Shown: positions 1 through 7,840, counted from the stretch's first letter. The stretch is DNA of 15,860 nt from CAYTRP01 sp964625145 (GCA_964625145.1 CAZVAQ010000082.1:1-15860), one strand, 5' to 3'. Notes: a model not told the origin generated them from the letters alone. Made by a program: numbers and translations.

Positions 1-478
1 CGGCGGCAACGTCGGGTGGCACCAGGACCATCACTACTGGCAATGCGCCCCCACGAACCTGCTGACCGCCTGGGTCGCCTTTGACGACGTCACCCTCGAG
101 AACGGCGTCATGCAAGTCGTCCCCGGCAGCCACAAGTGGGGCCTGCTCGACGCCAACAACTTCTTCGAGCAGGATCTTGACGCCCTCAAAGCCAACATCG
201 AGCAAGCCACCGGCAGGGAATTCAAGACCGTCCCGTGCAACCTCAAGGCCGGCCAGGTCAGCTTCCACCATTGCCTGACGATTCACGGCAGCGGCCCCAA
301 CTTCACCCACCGCCCCCGCCGTTCCCTCGTGCTGCACCTGCAACCCGGCGACGCCACCTGGCACGCGGGCACCGAATGCGACGCGCACATGAACGTCATC
401 CTCATGAAGGAACTAGGCAAGCAACCCGGCGACAAGTTCGAAGGCCCCTACTGGCCCCGACTGTACCCGGAAGGATAA
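1..478 (+). CDS. Phytanoyl-CoA dioxygenase (PhyH) family protein, 3' part
   Basis: The 5' end lies outside the window; the frame is open from base 2 to the TAA at 476-478, about 158 residues. PhyH-family enzymes are Fe(II)/2-oxoglutarate-dependent oxygenases. The visible part has the facial-triad start WHQD (His and Asp ligands) near base 17, then the core strand text ENGVMQVVPGSHKWG, the distal His in a CLTIHGSGPN context, and downstream RPRRSLVLHL, where an Arg would bind 2-oxoglutarate. All three iron ligands are therefore present and the protein is probably active. The substrate cannot be told from sequence; bacterial members act on varied small molecules. The stop codon sits inside the first unit of a heptad array. 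The next gene on the same strand starts 128 bases later, so co-transcription is possible but not shown. Confidence 0.9.
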   Translation, partial: GGNVGWHQDHHYWQCAPTNLLTAWVAFDDVTLENGVMQVVPGSHKWGLLDANNFFEQDLDALKANIEQATGREFKTVPCNLKAGQVSFHHCLTIHGSGPNFTHRPRRSLVLHLQPGDATWHAGTECDAHMNVILMKELGKQPGDKFEGPYWPRLYPEG

Positions 479-500
479 AGGATAAAGGATGAAGGATAAA
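473..500. repeat. Heptanucleotide tandem repeat, 4 units (GGATAAA/GGATGAA)
   Basis: Four 7-base units in tandem: GGATAAA, GGATAAA, GGATGAA, GGATAAA. The first unit contains the TAA stop of the upstream dioxygenase gene. The period of seven is not a coding period. The reverse complement (TTTATCC/TTCATCC) matches the arrays at 568-609 and 2446-2494. Confidence 0.85.
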
Positions 501-567
501 GTTTCCAACGGATACACTTCAGGGAAATTCTCTTTTCCCGGCCGCCGAAGAACAAGCCCGAGACATC

Positions 568-609
568 TTCATCCTTCCACCCTCAGCCTTCATCCTTCCG
601 CCTTCATGC
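568..609. repeat. Heptanucleotide tandem repeat, 6 units (TTCATCC/TTCCGCC type)
   Basis: Six degenerate units: TTCATCC, TTCCACC, CTCAGCC, TTCATCC, TTCCGCC, TTCATGC. The likely ATG of the next gene (606-608) lies in the last unit. The array is in inverted orientation relative to the one at 473-500. The 67 bases between the two arrays show no gene. Confidence 0.8.
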
Positions 610-2414
610 TCATCCTCGACATCTCCCGCCTTCTCACCCTCGACATGCACGATCCCGTGCAGATGCGCCGCTTGTGGGACGAGACGCACTTCGCTTCCTC
701 CATCCAGGGCATCGTCAACCGCGAGGAGCCACGGCTTTACCTGCGCTACATGCCGCCGTTCGACGACTTCTGGTGGGAGCAGATGACCGCGCCCGGCGCG
801 TGGCTGGAGGGCACGACGCCCGCGCATGCCGAAGACGTCGCCGACCTGCTCGAACATTTCCACGACGACATACGCGGCGCCGTCGTGTGGGACGAGCGCG
901 TTCCCGCCACCTCCAACCTTGCCGCCACGCTGGCCGGCATCGAGAACCTCGCCGTCCTGCGCCATGACGAAACGCCCGGCTCGCTCTATCATCGCCTTGT
1001 CATCGAAGGCGGCCTCGAAGTCCGCATCCGACTCATGGCCGACGACGGCTCGCCAATGTTCACCGGCACCGGCACCATTCCCGGCACCACGCTTCCCTCC
1101 ACCGGCAGCCCCAAGAACGACGCCTATCACTGGCTCATCGAAACCCAGATCAAGACCGGCCGCACCAACCCGCGCGTGATGGGATACTACATCGACGGCC
1201 ATTGGTTGCAGAGCGGTTGGTCCGGCCGCCCCGAAAACCACACGCTCACCAACCACGACTTCATCATCGCCAATCGCGGCGCCTTCTGGTGTCTGAACAT
1301 GTGGGACGACGAAGCACCCGTCGACGATCCCACGCAGACACCCGGCACCGACGTGCGCACGCTTCACGCCCTGATGCGCGCCACCATCGACCAGGCGGGC
1401 ATCGACAGCATGATCCACGTCGCTGGCTATGTGCCGTGGCGCTACAAGTACACCGACGTCAACGTGAACGGATGGAATGCAGGCGGCACTCGCGACGGAG
1501 TCGCCACCGAGTGGAAATGCACCGAGATCCTATCGGCCTACAACGCCTTCCTCGATGCCGACGCCCTTGACCTTTCCGCCATGGCAAATGCGTCGGTCTT
1601 CATGCACGCTCCATTGCCCGCCGAGCCCCCCGCCAACCCGCGCCCAACGCGCGAATCCCTCATCTCCCGCGGCATACTCTCACCGGATGGCGGGCTCCTC
1701 CCCGTCACCTATCGCGCGCATTACGTCGGCGATTACGACGCAGCCGCATGGCTCTACCAAAACCTGCCGCGCTTGTGGAACGACCCCAATCGCGGCCAGC
1801 TTCCGCTCGCGTGGGCGTTCAATCCCAACCTCGCCGACCGATTCGCGTTCGGCATGCGATGGGCCCGCGAACGCCGCACCGACAACGACTTCTTCATCGC
1901 CGGTGACTCCGGCGCGGGCTATGTCAACGCCGCCGCCCTCTCCCAACCGCGCATTCATTCCAACCTGCCCAGCGGATGGCCCGCGTGGGAGGCACACAAC
2001 CAACGACACTTCCAAACCTGGAACATTGATGTCGTCGGCTTCGTCCTCGATGGTTTCCTCCCCGTCATGGGCCCTGAAGGCTTCGATGCCTACGCGCGTT
2101 TCTCCCCCGGCGGCATAGTCCTTCATCGTCCGCATCCCGACGGCCGCACCACCGGCATGCACGGCGACCTTCCCTTCGTCACCACCCGCGGCGATCTCTC
2201 CCACGATCCGGCAGCCGCCGCGCGATTCATCACCGGCGACATGCCGCGCACGGGCCTGCCCGCGTTTCACCAATACCGCTCCATCCTCCGCGACCCGACG
2301 TGGTACGTGCGCCTCGAAGAGGAACTCGCCAAGATCGAGGACGCCCCGCCGTCGATCCTCGTCGATCTCCCGACACTCTTGTGGTTGGTGAAATATCACC
2401 ACGGCCAACAATGA
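606..2414 (+). CDS. GxGYxYP-family protein (putative glycoside hydrolase-like)
   Basis: 602 residues from ATG 606. The frame is open back to 489, but the extra 39 residues translate the heptad repeat (HPSTLSLHPSAF), and family-like sequence starts at LILDISRLL, so 606 is preferred. There is no clear Shine-Dalgarno before it. The N-terminal part carries LWDETHFASSIQGIVNRE followed by PRLYLRYM, the typical QGIVNR motif of the GxGYxYP N-terminal domain. The C-terminal half carries GDSGAGYVNAAAL, the place of the GxGYxYP signature, though Asn-Ala replaces the usual Tyr-Pro. No signal peptide or membrane segment is evident from this start. The family is predicted to be carbohydrate-active from domain architecture, but I know of no established reaction, so the exact function is unknown. 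A hairpin follows the stop codon. Confidence 0.85.
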   Translation: MLILDISRLLTLDMHDPVQMRRLWDETHFASSIQGIVNREEPRLYLRYMPPFDDFWWEQMTAPGAWLEGTTPAHAEDVADLLEHFHDDIRGAVVWDERVPATSNLAATLAGIENLAVLRHDETPGSLYHRLVIEGGLEVRIRLMADDGSPMFTGTGTIPGTTLPSTGSPKNDAYHWLIETQIKTGRTNPRVMGYYIDGHWLQSGWSGRPENHTLTNHDFIIANRGAFWCLNMWDDEAPVDDPTQTPGTDVRTLHALMRATIDQAGIDSMIHVAGYVPWRYKYTDVNVNGWNAGGTRDGVATEWKCTEILSAYNAFLDADALDLSAMANASVFMHAPLPAEPPANPRPTRESLISRGILSPDGGLLPVTYRAHYVGDYDAAAWLYQNLPRLWNDPNRGQLPLAWAFNPNLADRFAFGMRWARERRTDNDFFIAGDSGAGYVNAAALSQPRIHSNLPSGWPAWEAHNQRHFQTWNIDVVGFVLDGFLPVMGPEGFDAYARFSPGGIVLHRPHPDGRTTGMHGDLPFVTTRGDLSHDPAAAARFITGDMPRTGLPAFHQYRSILRDPTWYVRLEEELAKIEDAPPSILVDLPTLLWLVKYHHGQQ

Positions 2415-2448
2415 AGAGAGGCTGCCCAATCCATCGGGCAGCCTCTTC
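2415..2448. terminator. Hairpin between convergent genes, probable bidirectional terminator
   Basis: A perfect 10-bp stem, GAGGCTGCCC (2418-2427) with GGGCAGCCTC (2436-2445), and an 8-base loop. It begins four bases after the stop of the + strand gene and lies 52 bases beyond the stop of the convergent - strand lipoprotein gene. The + strand flank is pyrimidine-rich (TTCATCC heptads) rather than a pure T run, so termination strength is uncertain. Confidence 0.7.
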
Positions 2449-2494
2449 ATCCTTCACCCTTCTTCCTTCCGCCTTCATCCTTCATCCTTCCGCC
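2446..2494. repeat. Heptanucleotide tandem repeat, 7 units (TTCATCC family)
   Basis: Units: TTCATCC, TTCACCC, TTCTTCC, TTCCGCC, TTCATCC, TTCATCC, TTCCGCC. A partial eighth unit runs into the stop codon of the - strand lipoprotein gene (2500-2502). Read as the 3' flank of that gene, the RNA would be purine-rich (ATGAAGG, CGGAAGG), as it is after the dioxygenase gene. Confidence 0.85.
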
Positions 2495-2499
2495 TTCGC

Positions 2500-3234
2500 C
2501 TATATCCCCAACGCTTCCCGCATCACCTCGCGCCAGATCAAATACCCCTGACGGTTCATGTGCAGGCGGTCGTTGAGGAAGATGTCCTCGCGCACCTTCA
2601 CGCCGCTCTCGTCCATCATCGCCGTCGCCACATCCACAAAGACCAGCCGGTCATCCAGCTCGCAAAGCTGCTTCAGCAGCGCGTTCGTCTCCTGCATCTG
2701 CGGCCACACATTCCAGCGGGACGGGCTCGGCTTCACCGCGATGATGTAGATCTTCGTCTTCGGCAACTCCGCGTGAACGCGGTCGATGAACTCGATGTAC
2801 TTCGCCACGACCTGTTGCGGAGGATGGCCGCCGGCAATGTCGTTGTCGCCTTCGTACAGCAGGATCTTCGAAGGCTTGTACGGCAGCACAATGCGGTCCA
2901 TGAAATACACCGCGTCGTTCATGTTCGATCCTCCGAACCCACGCGGGATCACCGTCAACGGCGCCAGATCCTCCGCGATGTTCCCGTGCCAGCCGCGCAT
3001 GCTGCTGCTGCCAATGCCCAGCAACACGCCCTCCGGCGGAAATTCCTTCGCGTCGGCCTCTTCGAACTCCGCGATGGCCTTGCCAAACCGCGCCTCCGGA
3101 TCCGGCCAATTCTTCCCCTCGACTCCCGCCACCTGCGCCCGCACGGGCGCCAGCGTGTCCACGTTCCCCTGCGCCAAAGAACAACCCGTCAACACAATGC
3201 CCAGCACCAGCATCGCCAGCAATGATTTCAGCAT
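2500..3234 (-). CDS. SGNH/GDSL-type hydrolase lipoprotein
   Basis: 244 residues, with a strong ribosome site (GGAGGAGG, nine bases before ATG 3234). The N-terminus is a lipoprotein signal: a hydrophobic stretch and lipobox LTGC with Cys18 as the lipidated residue, so the protein should be anchored outside the cytoplasmic membrane. SGNH blocks follow: GIGSSSMRGW (nucleophile Ser about 77), RGFGGSNMND (oxyanion Gly about 101), LLYEGDNDI (Asn131 of the GxND block), and NDRLHMNRQG (Asp222/His225 dyad). All catalytic blocks are present, so an active esterase or acetylhydrolase is expected. The GSSS form of block I and the YEGDND block resemble the acetylhydrolase-like members that work on carbohydrates or other esters. 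The substrate is unknown. The gene is converged upon by the GxGYxYP gene and lies downstream of a pilin terminator. Confidence 0.9.
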   Translation of the reverse strand: MLKSLLAMLVLGIVLTGCSLAQGNVDTLAPVRAQVAGVEGKNWPDPEARFGKAIAEFEEADAKEFPPEGVLLGIGSSSMRGWHGNIAEDLAPLTVIPRGFGGSNMNDAVYFMDRIVLPYKPSKILLYEGDNDIAGGHPPQQVVAKYIEFIDRVHAELPKTKIYIIAVKPSPSRWNVWPQMQETNALLKQLCELDDRLVFVDVATAMMDESGVKVREDIFLNDRLHMNRQGYLIWREVMREALGI

Positions 3235-3280
3235 CGGAGCTCGCCTCCTCCGGAATGTTGATTCGCCGCCATCACGCCAG

Positions 3281-3321
3281 ACATCGCCGGGCGGGGAAAT
3301 GAAAAAAGGGCCCGGCGATGT
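3281..3321. repeat. Perfect 12-bp inverted repeat overlapping a terminator
   Basis: ACATCGCCGGGC (3281-3292) and GCCCGGCGATGT (3310-3321) are exact reverse complements, 17 bases apart. The right arm is shared with the terminator stem at 3308-3331, so the two hairpins cannot form together in one RNA. Confidence 0.8.
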
Positions 3322-3331
3322 CGCCAGGCCC
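3302..3331 (-). terminator. Rho-independent terminator of the pilin gene
   Basis: On the - strand, GGGCC-T-GGCGA pairs with TCGCC-G-GGCCC (3331 down to 3308), an 11-bp stem with one U-G wobble and a tiny loop, followed directly by TTTTTTC. It lies 27 bases beyond the TGA of the pilin gene and 68 bases before the lipoprotein start, so it separates those transcription units. Confidence 0.85.
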
Positions 3332-3357
3332 GGATCGTCATCGCGTGTCCCGCGCGA

Positions 3358-4186
3358 TCAGCTACGCGAGAAATTCTCGCCCGACGTGTCCTTTTGCGTG
3401 CGCAGGATAAAACCAGAGCTCATCGTTCCGTTTGTGGGATCGTACTTCCAACCCATCGTTGGGTCGATGGTGCCAATCCCCCAGTATTGCCCCATGGGCC
3501 CAAGGCTGTAGATGCGCCAATCACCATAGTCCCTGACGTCAGCATCCAGGTATCCGACCAGCCCCGAATCAACGCGCATCTTGATGTTATGGTAGAAATA
3601 GGTGGCGTCAAACGGGTTGCCCGTCTCATAGGGGTCGCCATTCCCGGCGAAGGAAAATGTTGCATAACCACCTGTGATGGTTCTGCCCTGCTTGAACACA
3701 TCCGGCATCACGGTGCTCAGGTACGACACCGGTGTCGTGAGCGCCCCCGACACCGTCATGACCACATCATGCTCCCTGATCCTATTCCGGCCGGTGGTGG
3801 TGAAATGACTCATGGTACCTCGGAAGCCAAAGACGGGGCTGCGACCTGTCGCACTGGCACCGATGTACGGCCGCATCTCCGGCGGATNNNNNNNNNNGAC
3901 CATCGCGTCCGAAATGGGCATTGGGTACGGTGTACCCCCAAATCTTCGGTGGAGAAGCACTCGGAGGGGATCCCTCACGCATTTCCGGGGGATACTTGTT
4001 GAAGTCAACCGCATAGGACTCCAATGCCGTCGTCACCGTTCTGAGGTCCGTCCGCGCACGGCTGACCTTTGAGCGCACCTGCGCCTCCAGAAAATTCGGC
4101 ACGGCGATGGCCGCCAGGATGGCAATGATCGCCACCACGATCAGCAGCTCAATCAGGGTAAATGCTTTCCTGTCCAAGGAAATCAT
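3358..4186 (-). CDS. Type II secretion/type IV pilin-like protein, interrupted by assembly gap
   Basis: The start is ATG 4186, preceded by AAAGGA. The N-terminus MISLDRKAFTLIELLIVV has the class III prepilin cleavage site (Ala-Phe-Thr-Leu-Ile-Glu, Glu at +5), then a hydrophobic helix and NFLEAQVRSKVSRARTDL, the pseudopilin spine. After residue 96 the frame runs into ten Ns. Beyond them the pilin sequence continues in a different frame to TGA 3358-3360, with LTTPVSYLST, WRIYSLGPMG and KYDPTNGTMSSG. These resemble the C-terminal globular part of GspG/H-like proteins in candidate-phylum genomes (SYGPD and YDPTNGT-type motifs). The two ends fit one family, so I annotate one gene of about 270 residues whose frame break is due to the mis-sized gap. 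A chimera of two paralogues cannot be excluded. The role is probably a minor pilin or secreted pseudopilin processed by prepilin peptidase. Confidence 0.75.
3888..3897. other. Assembly gap, 10 Ns of unknown true length
   Basis: Ten N characters inside the pilin gene. Its two halves are in different reading frames across the ten bases, so ten is a placeholder. A 16-base near-repeat abuts the gap at 3872-3887 and recurs at 3978-3993. Confidence 0.98.
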
Positions 4187-4290
4187 GGGCAACGCGTCCT
4201 TTCCGCATGTGGGGCCCCCAGAAAAGCGGCAGACCCACCCCCCATGTAAAGTCCTAAAATTGCCCCCGATCCTTGAAGCGCTCCGGGAAC

Positions 4291-7200
4291 TCACCCCGCC
4301 ACCCCCGCCTGCGCCTCGCGCTGCAGCCGCAACGTTGCCGTCAAGTCTCCCAGATTCAGCTCTCTCACCTCCACCGGACGGTCACCATCGAAATCCCCGC
4401 CAAGATCGGTCGCCAATGTCTCCCCCTTGATCCATTCCCCATGAGCGGCGATGGCAGAGCGCAGTTCCTCCGAATCGGTCTCCACACCCACGCGGATCCT
4501 CTCGGTGTACTCCAGCGCCAGCTCCTTGCGCGCGACCTGGATCGCCCGCACCACCTCCCGCGCCAGACCCTCCGTCACCAGCTCCGGCTCCAGATCCACC
4601 GACAGGATGACGATCAGGCTCCCCGCCGTCGCGCAGCCAAGGTGCTCGTTGTTCGTCACAAACTGCACCGTGTACTCATCGGCCTCCAGCGTGAAACCGG
4701 CGACCTTTGCCCGCCCATCGTCGAGCAACTCCACGTCCCCGCTCCGCAGGCCGTTCATGATCGTCTTGAAATCCTTGCCATGCTTCGGCCCCAGGATCCC
4801 CGACACCGGCTTGTATTCCGCGCGCACCAACTGCTCCGGATGCGGCAGCACCGCCACTTCCTTCACGTTCAGTTCCGTGCGAATCTCATCCCCATAGGCA
4901 TCCACGATGTCCTGCGACACGCCGGTGAGCCCAACGCTGCGCAGCGGCTGGCGGTTCTTGATCCGGTGCTTCTCCCGGATTTGCCGCCCGAGGAACAGGA
5001 TCTTCTGCACCGACTCCACCTGAGCCACCAACTCCGCGTCCACCAGCTCCGGCCGCGGCACGGGCCAATCGGCCAGGTGCACGCTCTGCGACGTGCCCAC
5101 AAGGCCTCGATAGATCTCCTCGCTGAGGAACGGCGTCAGCGGCGCCGAGATCAGCGCCAGCTCCCGCAGCACCGTGTACAGCGTCTCGTACGCCGCGTCC
5201 TTGCTCTCGCCGCCCTTCTCCGCGTCCGCCTCGTCGCTCCAGAAGCGGCGACGGTTCAGCCGGATGTACCAATTGTTCATCTGGTCGATGAAGTCGAACA
5301 GCGCCTCGTACGCCGACACGATGTCGTACGTCTCGACGAACCGGCTGACATCGGCCTTCAATTGCTCCAGCTTCGCCAGGATGTAGCGGTCGCTGCGCGT
5401 GTGCGGGCGTGGGCCGGCATTGCCATCCCGCGCCTGCCAACCATCGATGTTCGCATACGTGCAGAAGAAGTGATACGCATTCCAGAACGGAATCATGAAG
5501 GAGCGCATCGCCTCCTCCACGTCGCGCTCCTTGAAGCACAGGTTCCCGCCGCGCACCACCGGCGAGCTGAGCAGCGCGATGCGAAGCGAATCCGAGCCGT
5601 ACTTGTGCACGACATCCATCGGATCGGGATAGTTCTTCAACCGCTTCGACATCTTGCGGCCGTCCGCCGCCAGCACAACGCCATGGCACAGGCAGTTCTT
5701 GAACGGCGGGCAATCGAACAGCGCCGCGCCCAGCACCACCAGCGTGTAAAACCAACCGCGCGTCTGCGCGATGTATTCCACGATGAAGTCAGCCGGGAAG
5801 TTCTTCTCGAACCACTCCTTGTTCTCGAACGGGTAATGCACCTGCGCGTACGGCATGGCGCCGGACTCGAACCAGCAGTCCAGCACCTCCGGCACGCGCC
5901 GGAACGTGCCACCCGCGGGGGACGGGAACGTCACCTCGTCGATGGCCGGCCGGTGCAGGTCCGTCACTTCGCGGCCGCACTTTGACGACAGCTCCGCGAC
6001 GCTGGCCGGCACGTACAGCTCGCCCGACACGTCGCACTTCCAGATCGGAATCGGCGCGCCCCAGAAGCGGCTGCGCGAGATCGCCCAATCCCGGGCATTC
6101 GCCAGCCAATCGCCAAAGCGCCCGTCGCGGATGTGGTCCGGCACCCAGTTGATCTTCTGGTTCGCCGCCTGCATGCGCTCCTTGATCTTCAACACATCCA
6201 CGTACCACGTCGGCACCGTGCGATAGATCAGCGGCGTGTCCGTGCGCCAGCAATGCGGGTAATTGTGCTCGATGGTTTCCTGGCGCACCAATGACCCGGC
6301 ATCCTTCAGCCACTTCATGATCGGCTTGTTCGCATCGTGCACGTTCTGCCCCAGGAAATCCGTGATCGGCTCCGTGAAGCATCCCGCGTCATCCACCGGA
6401 CACGGCCGCGGCACGCCCTGCGCCTTGCCCAACTCATAGTCCTCCTCGCCAAACGCCGGCGCGACGTGCACGATGCCCGTGCCGTCCTCCGTCGTCACGA
6501 AGTCCGCCGTCAGCACCCGGAACGCGCCCTCCGCGCGCAGGTGCTCGAAATAGCGGAACAGCGGATCGTACGTGCGCCCGGCCAGCTCCGCGCCCTTTGC
6601 CGTGCGAACCTTTTCCGCGCTGGCCAACAGCTTCTCGTACGCCGCGACGCGCGCCTCGGCGATCCAGTAATAACCCGTGTCGTCCTTGAACAACGCATAG
6701 TCAACATCCGGTCCCACCGCCAACGCCATGTTGCTCGGCAGCGTCCACGGCGTTGTCGTCCATGCGAGGATGTACTCGTCGCCGCCCAGCTTGCTGTCGC
6801 GCAGCTTGAACCGCAGCGTCACCGAAGGATCCTGGCGCGGACGGAAACTGTCGTCTAGCTTCGCCTCGAAGTTCGACAGCGTCGTCTGCGCGCCGTAGCT
6901 GTACGGCACCACCTTGTCGCCCTCGTACACCAGGCCCTTCTCCCACAGCCGGTGGAACACCCACATCACCGACTCCATGTAGGACAGGTCCATCGTCTTG
7001 TAGTCGCGGCGGAAGTCCACCCACCGGCCCAGACGCGTGATGATCTCCTCCCACTCCTTCGTGTAGCGAAGCACGGCCGTGGCGCATCGCTTGTTGAACT
7101 CGGCGATGCCGACGCCCTCGATGGCCTTCTTCCCGCTGATCCCCATCTCCTTCTCGATCTCCGTCTCGATCGGCAACCCGTGGGTGTCCCACCCGAAGCG

Positions 7201-7473
7201 GCGATCGACGCGGAAGCCCTTCATCGTGAAGTAGCGCGGCACCGTGTCCTTGATGTAACTGGTGAGGATGTGCCCATAGTGCGGCAGGCCCGTGGCGAAC
7301 GGGGGCCCATCGTAAAAGACATAATCCGGCGCGCCCTGCTCCTCGCGCTGCTGAATGGAGCGCAGGAACGTGTCGTCCTCCTTCCAGAACGCCAAAACCC
7401 GCTCTTCAAGCTCGGGGAAGGAGACGCTGGGATTGGTGGAAGGGAAGCGCTGGTTGCTCGGGCGGGAGGCCAT
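4291..7473 (-). CDS. ileS: Isoleucyl-tRNA synthetase
   Basis: 1060 residues from ATG 7473 with a weak upstream AGAGG. This class Ia cytoplasmic enzyme charges tRNA-Ile with isoleucine. Motifs in order: GPPFATGLPHYGH with the HIGH-type signature HYGH at 65-68; RRFGWDTHGLPIE at 91-103; the editing (CP1) domain with TTTPWTLPSN around 239-248 and GTGIVHVAPAFGEEDYE around 331-347; WFESGAMPYAQ at 534-544; KMSKR at 607-611; then the helical anticodon-binding domain with FIDQMNNWYIRLNRRRFW; and a long C-terminal region. Length, the HYGH form, the APAFGEEDY editing text and the lack of a C-terminal Cys4 zinc finger fit the eukaryote-like (type 2, IleS2-like) class. Known members of that class often tolerate mupirocin; that is family knowledge, not shown here. 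The pilin gene follows 104 bases downstream on the same strand. Confidence 0.97.
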   Translation of the reverse strand: MASRPSNQRFPSTNPSVSFPELEERVLAFWKEDDTFLRSIQQREEQGAPDYVFYDGPPFATGLPHYGHILTSYIKDTVPRYFTMKGFRVDRRFGWDTHGLPIETEIEKEMGISGKKAIEGVGIAEFNKRCATAVLRYTKEWEEIITRLGRWVDFRRDYKTMDLSYMESVMWVFHRLWEKGLVYEGDKVVPYSYGAQTTLSNFEAKLDDSFRPRQDPSVTLRFKLRDSKLGGDEYILAWTTTPWTLPSNMALAVGPDVDYALFKDDTGYYWIAEARVAAYEKLLASAEKVRTAKGAELAGRTYDPLFRYFEHLRAEGAFRVLTADFVTTEDGTGIVHVAPAFGEEDYELGKAQGVPRPCPVDDAGCFTEPITDFLGQNVHDANKPIMKWLKDAGSLVRQETIEHNYPHCWRTDTPLIYRTVPTWYVDVLKIKERMQAANQKINWVPDHIRDGRFGDWLANARDWAISRSRFWGAPIPIWKCDVSGELYVPASVAELSSKCGREVTDLHRPAIDEVTFPSPAGGTFRRVPEVLDCWFESGAMPYAQVHYPFENKEWFEKNFPADFIVEYIAQTRGWFYTLVVLGAALFDCPPFKNCLCHGVVLAADGRKMSKRLKNYPDPMDVVHKYGSDSLRIALLSSPVVRGGNLCFKERDVEEAMRSFMIPFWNAYHFFCTYANIDGWQARDGNAGPRPHTRSDRYILAKLEQLKADVSRFVETYDIVSAYEALFDFIDQMNNWYIRLNRRRFWSDEADAEKGGESKDAAYETLYTVLRELALISAPLTPFLSEEIYRGLVGTSQSVHLADWPVPRPELVDAELVAQVESVQKILFLGRQIREKHRIKNRQPLRSVGLTGVSQDIVDAYGDEIRTELNVKEVAVLPHPEQLVRAEYKPVSGILGPKHGKDFKTIMNGLRSGDVELLDDGRAKVAGFTLEADEYTVQFVTNNEHLGCATAGSLIVILSVDLEPELVTEGLAREVVRAIQVARKELALEYTERIRVGVETDSEELRSAIAAHGEWIKGETLATDLGGDFDGDRPVEVRELNLGDLTATLRLQREAQAGVAG

Positions 7474-7836
7474 GCCGTGTGAAAACCTCTGACAGAAATA
7501 TGAAAACCCTGCCCCGCCCGGAGACCCCTCCGAACAGGGGGCAGGACCCTAGGAGCCCCCCCACCCCCCGGTCAATGCCGGAGGCGGGGGGCGGGAGCAC
7601 CCCCTCGGGCTTGCCAACAGGCGACCGTCCGGCCACTCTCCTGCCAAACATGACTGGTCCCTTCGGGACCAATACCGGGCCATGGCCGGTCGTGGATTGG
7701 AAGAGAGGTCTATCATTCACAATATACTGCAAAATGCCATAGATGATCTCGGGGCTCCGGCCCATTGGGAGCACGGGCACGATGCCCATGCTCCCTTCAG
7801 TGGCGTCGTTCTGGTAATGTCCCATCAACCAGGAAC
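7474..7836. other. 363-bp gene-free leader/spacer between DUF4332 gene and ileS
   Basis: No convincing gene. A frame crossing it on the - strand (7406-7882) would overlap the starts and ends of both neighbours and is not family-like. On the - strand it holds, in order: the 3' part of a structured repeat (7767-7836); an AT-richer stretch (about 7705-7740) that could hold an ileS promoter, though I cannot identify boxes with confidence; a near-palindrome at 7674-7690 centred on GCCATGGC; a 7-bp hairpin at 7655-7671; and a very G-rich tract near 7535-7610. Confidence 0.6.
7655..7671. repeat. Perfect 7-bp hairpin in ileS leader
   Basis: TGGTCCC (7655-7661), a 3-base loop, then GGGACCA (7665-7671). 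There is no T run on either side, so it is not a typical terminator. The 17-base near-palindrome at 7674-7690 follows directly. Confidence 0.6.
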
Positions 7837-7840
7837 TTAG
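7767..7840 (-). repeat. Structured 3' element, copy A (heptads + 13-bp hairpin)
   Basis: Read on the - strand, it begins at the TAA stop of the DUF4332 gene: two heptad-like units (7827-7840), a spacer, then a hairpin of 13 pairs (7783-7795 with 7767-7779, loop 7780-7782) with one G-U wobble. A second copy lies at 8352-8443 with matching order, spacer similarity and the wobble in the same place. Confidence 0.7.

Noticed and set aside
473..609. CRISPR array from the repeated heptads
   Set aside because: Units are 7 bases and directly tandem without spacers, and no cas genes are present.
519..1418. 299-codon open frame on the - strand opposite the GxGYxYP gene
   Set aside because: Antisense shadow with Gly/Ala/Val-rich text; the opposite strand has clear family motifs.
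4273..5985. 570-codon open frame on the + strand inside ileS
   Set aside because: Antisense shadow of a clear synthetase gene; its product is Arg/His/Gln-rich low-complexity text typical of GC-rich antisense frames.
7474..7836. T-box riboswitch upstream of ileS
   Set aside because: No GGGTGGTACCGCG-like T-box sequence or terminator/antiterminator with a T run was found on the - strand.
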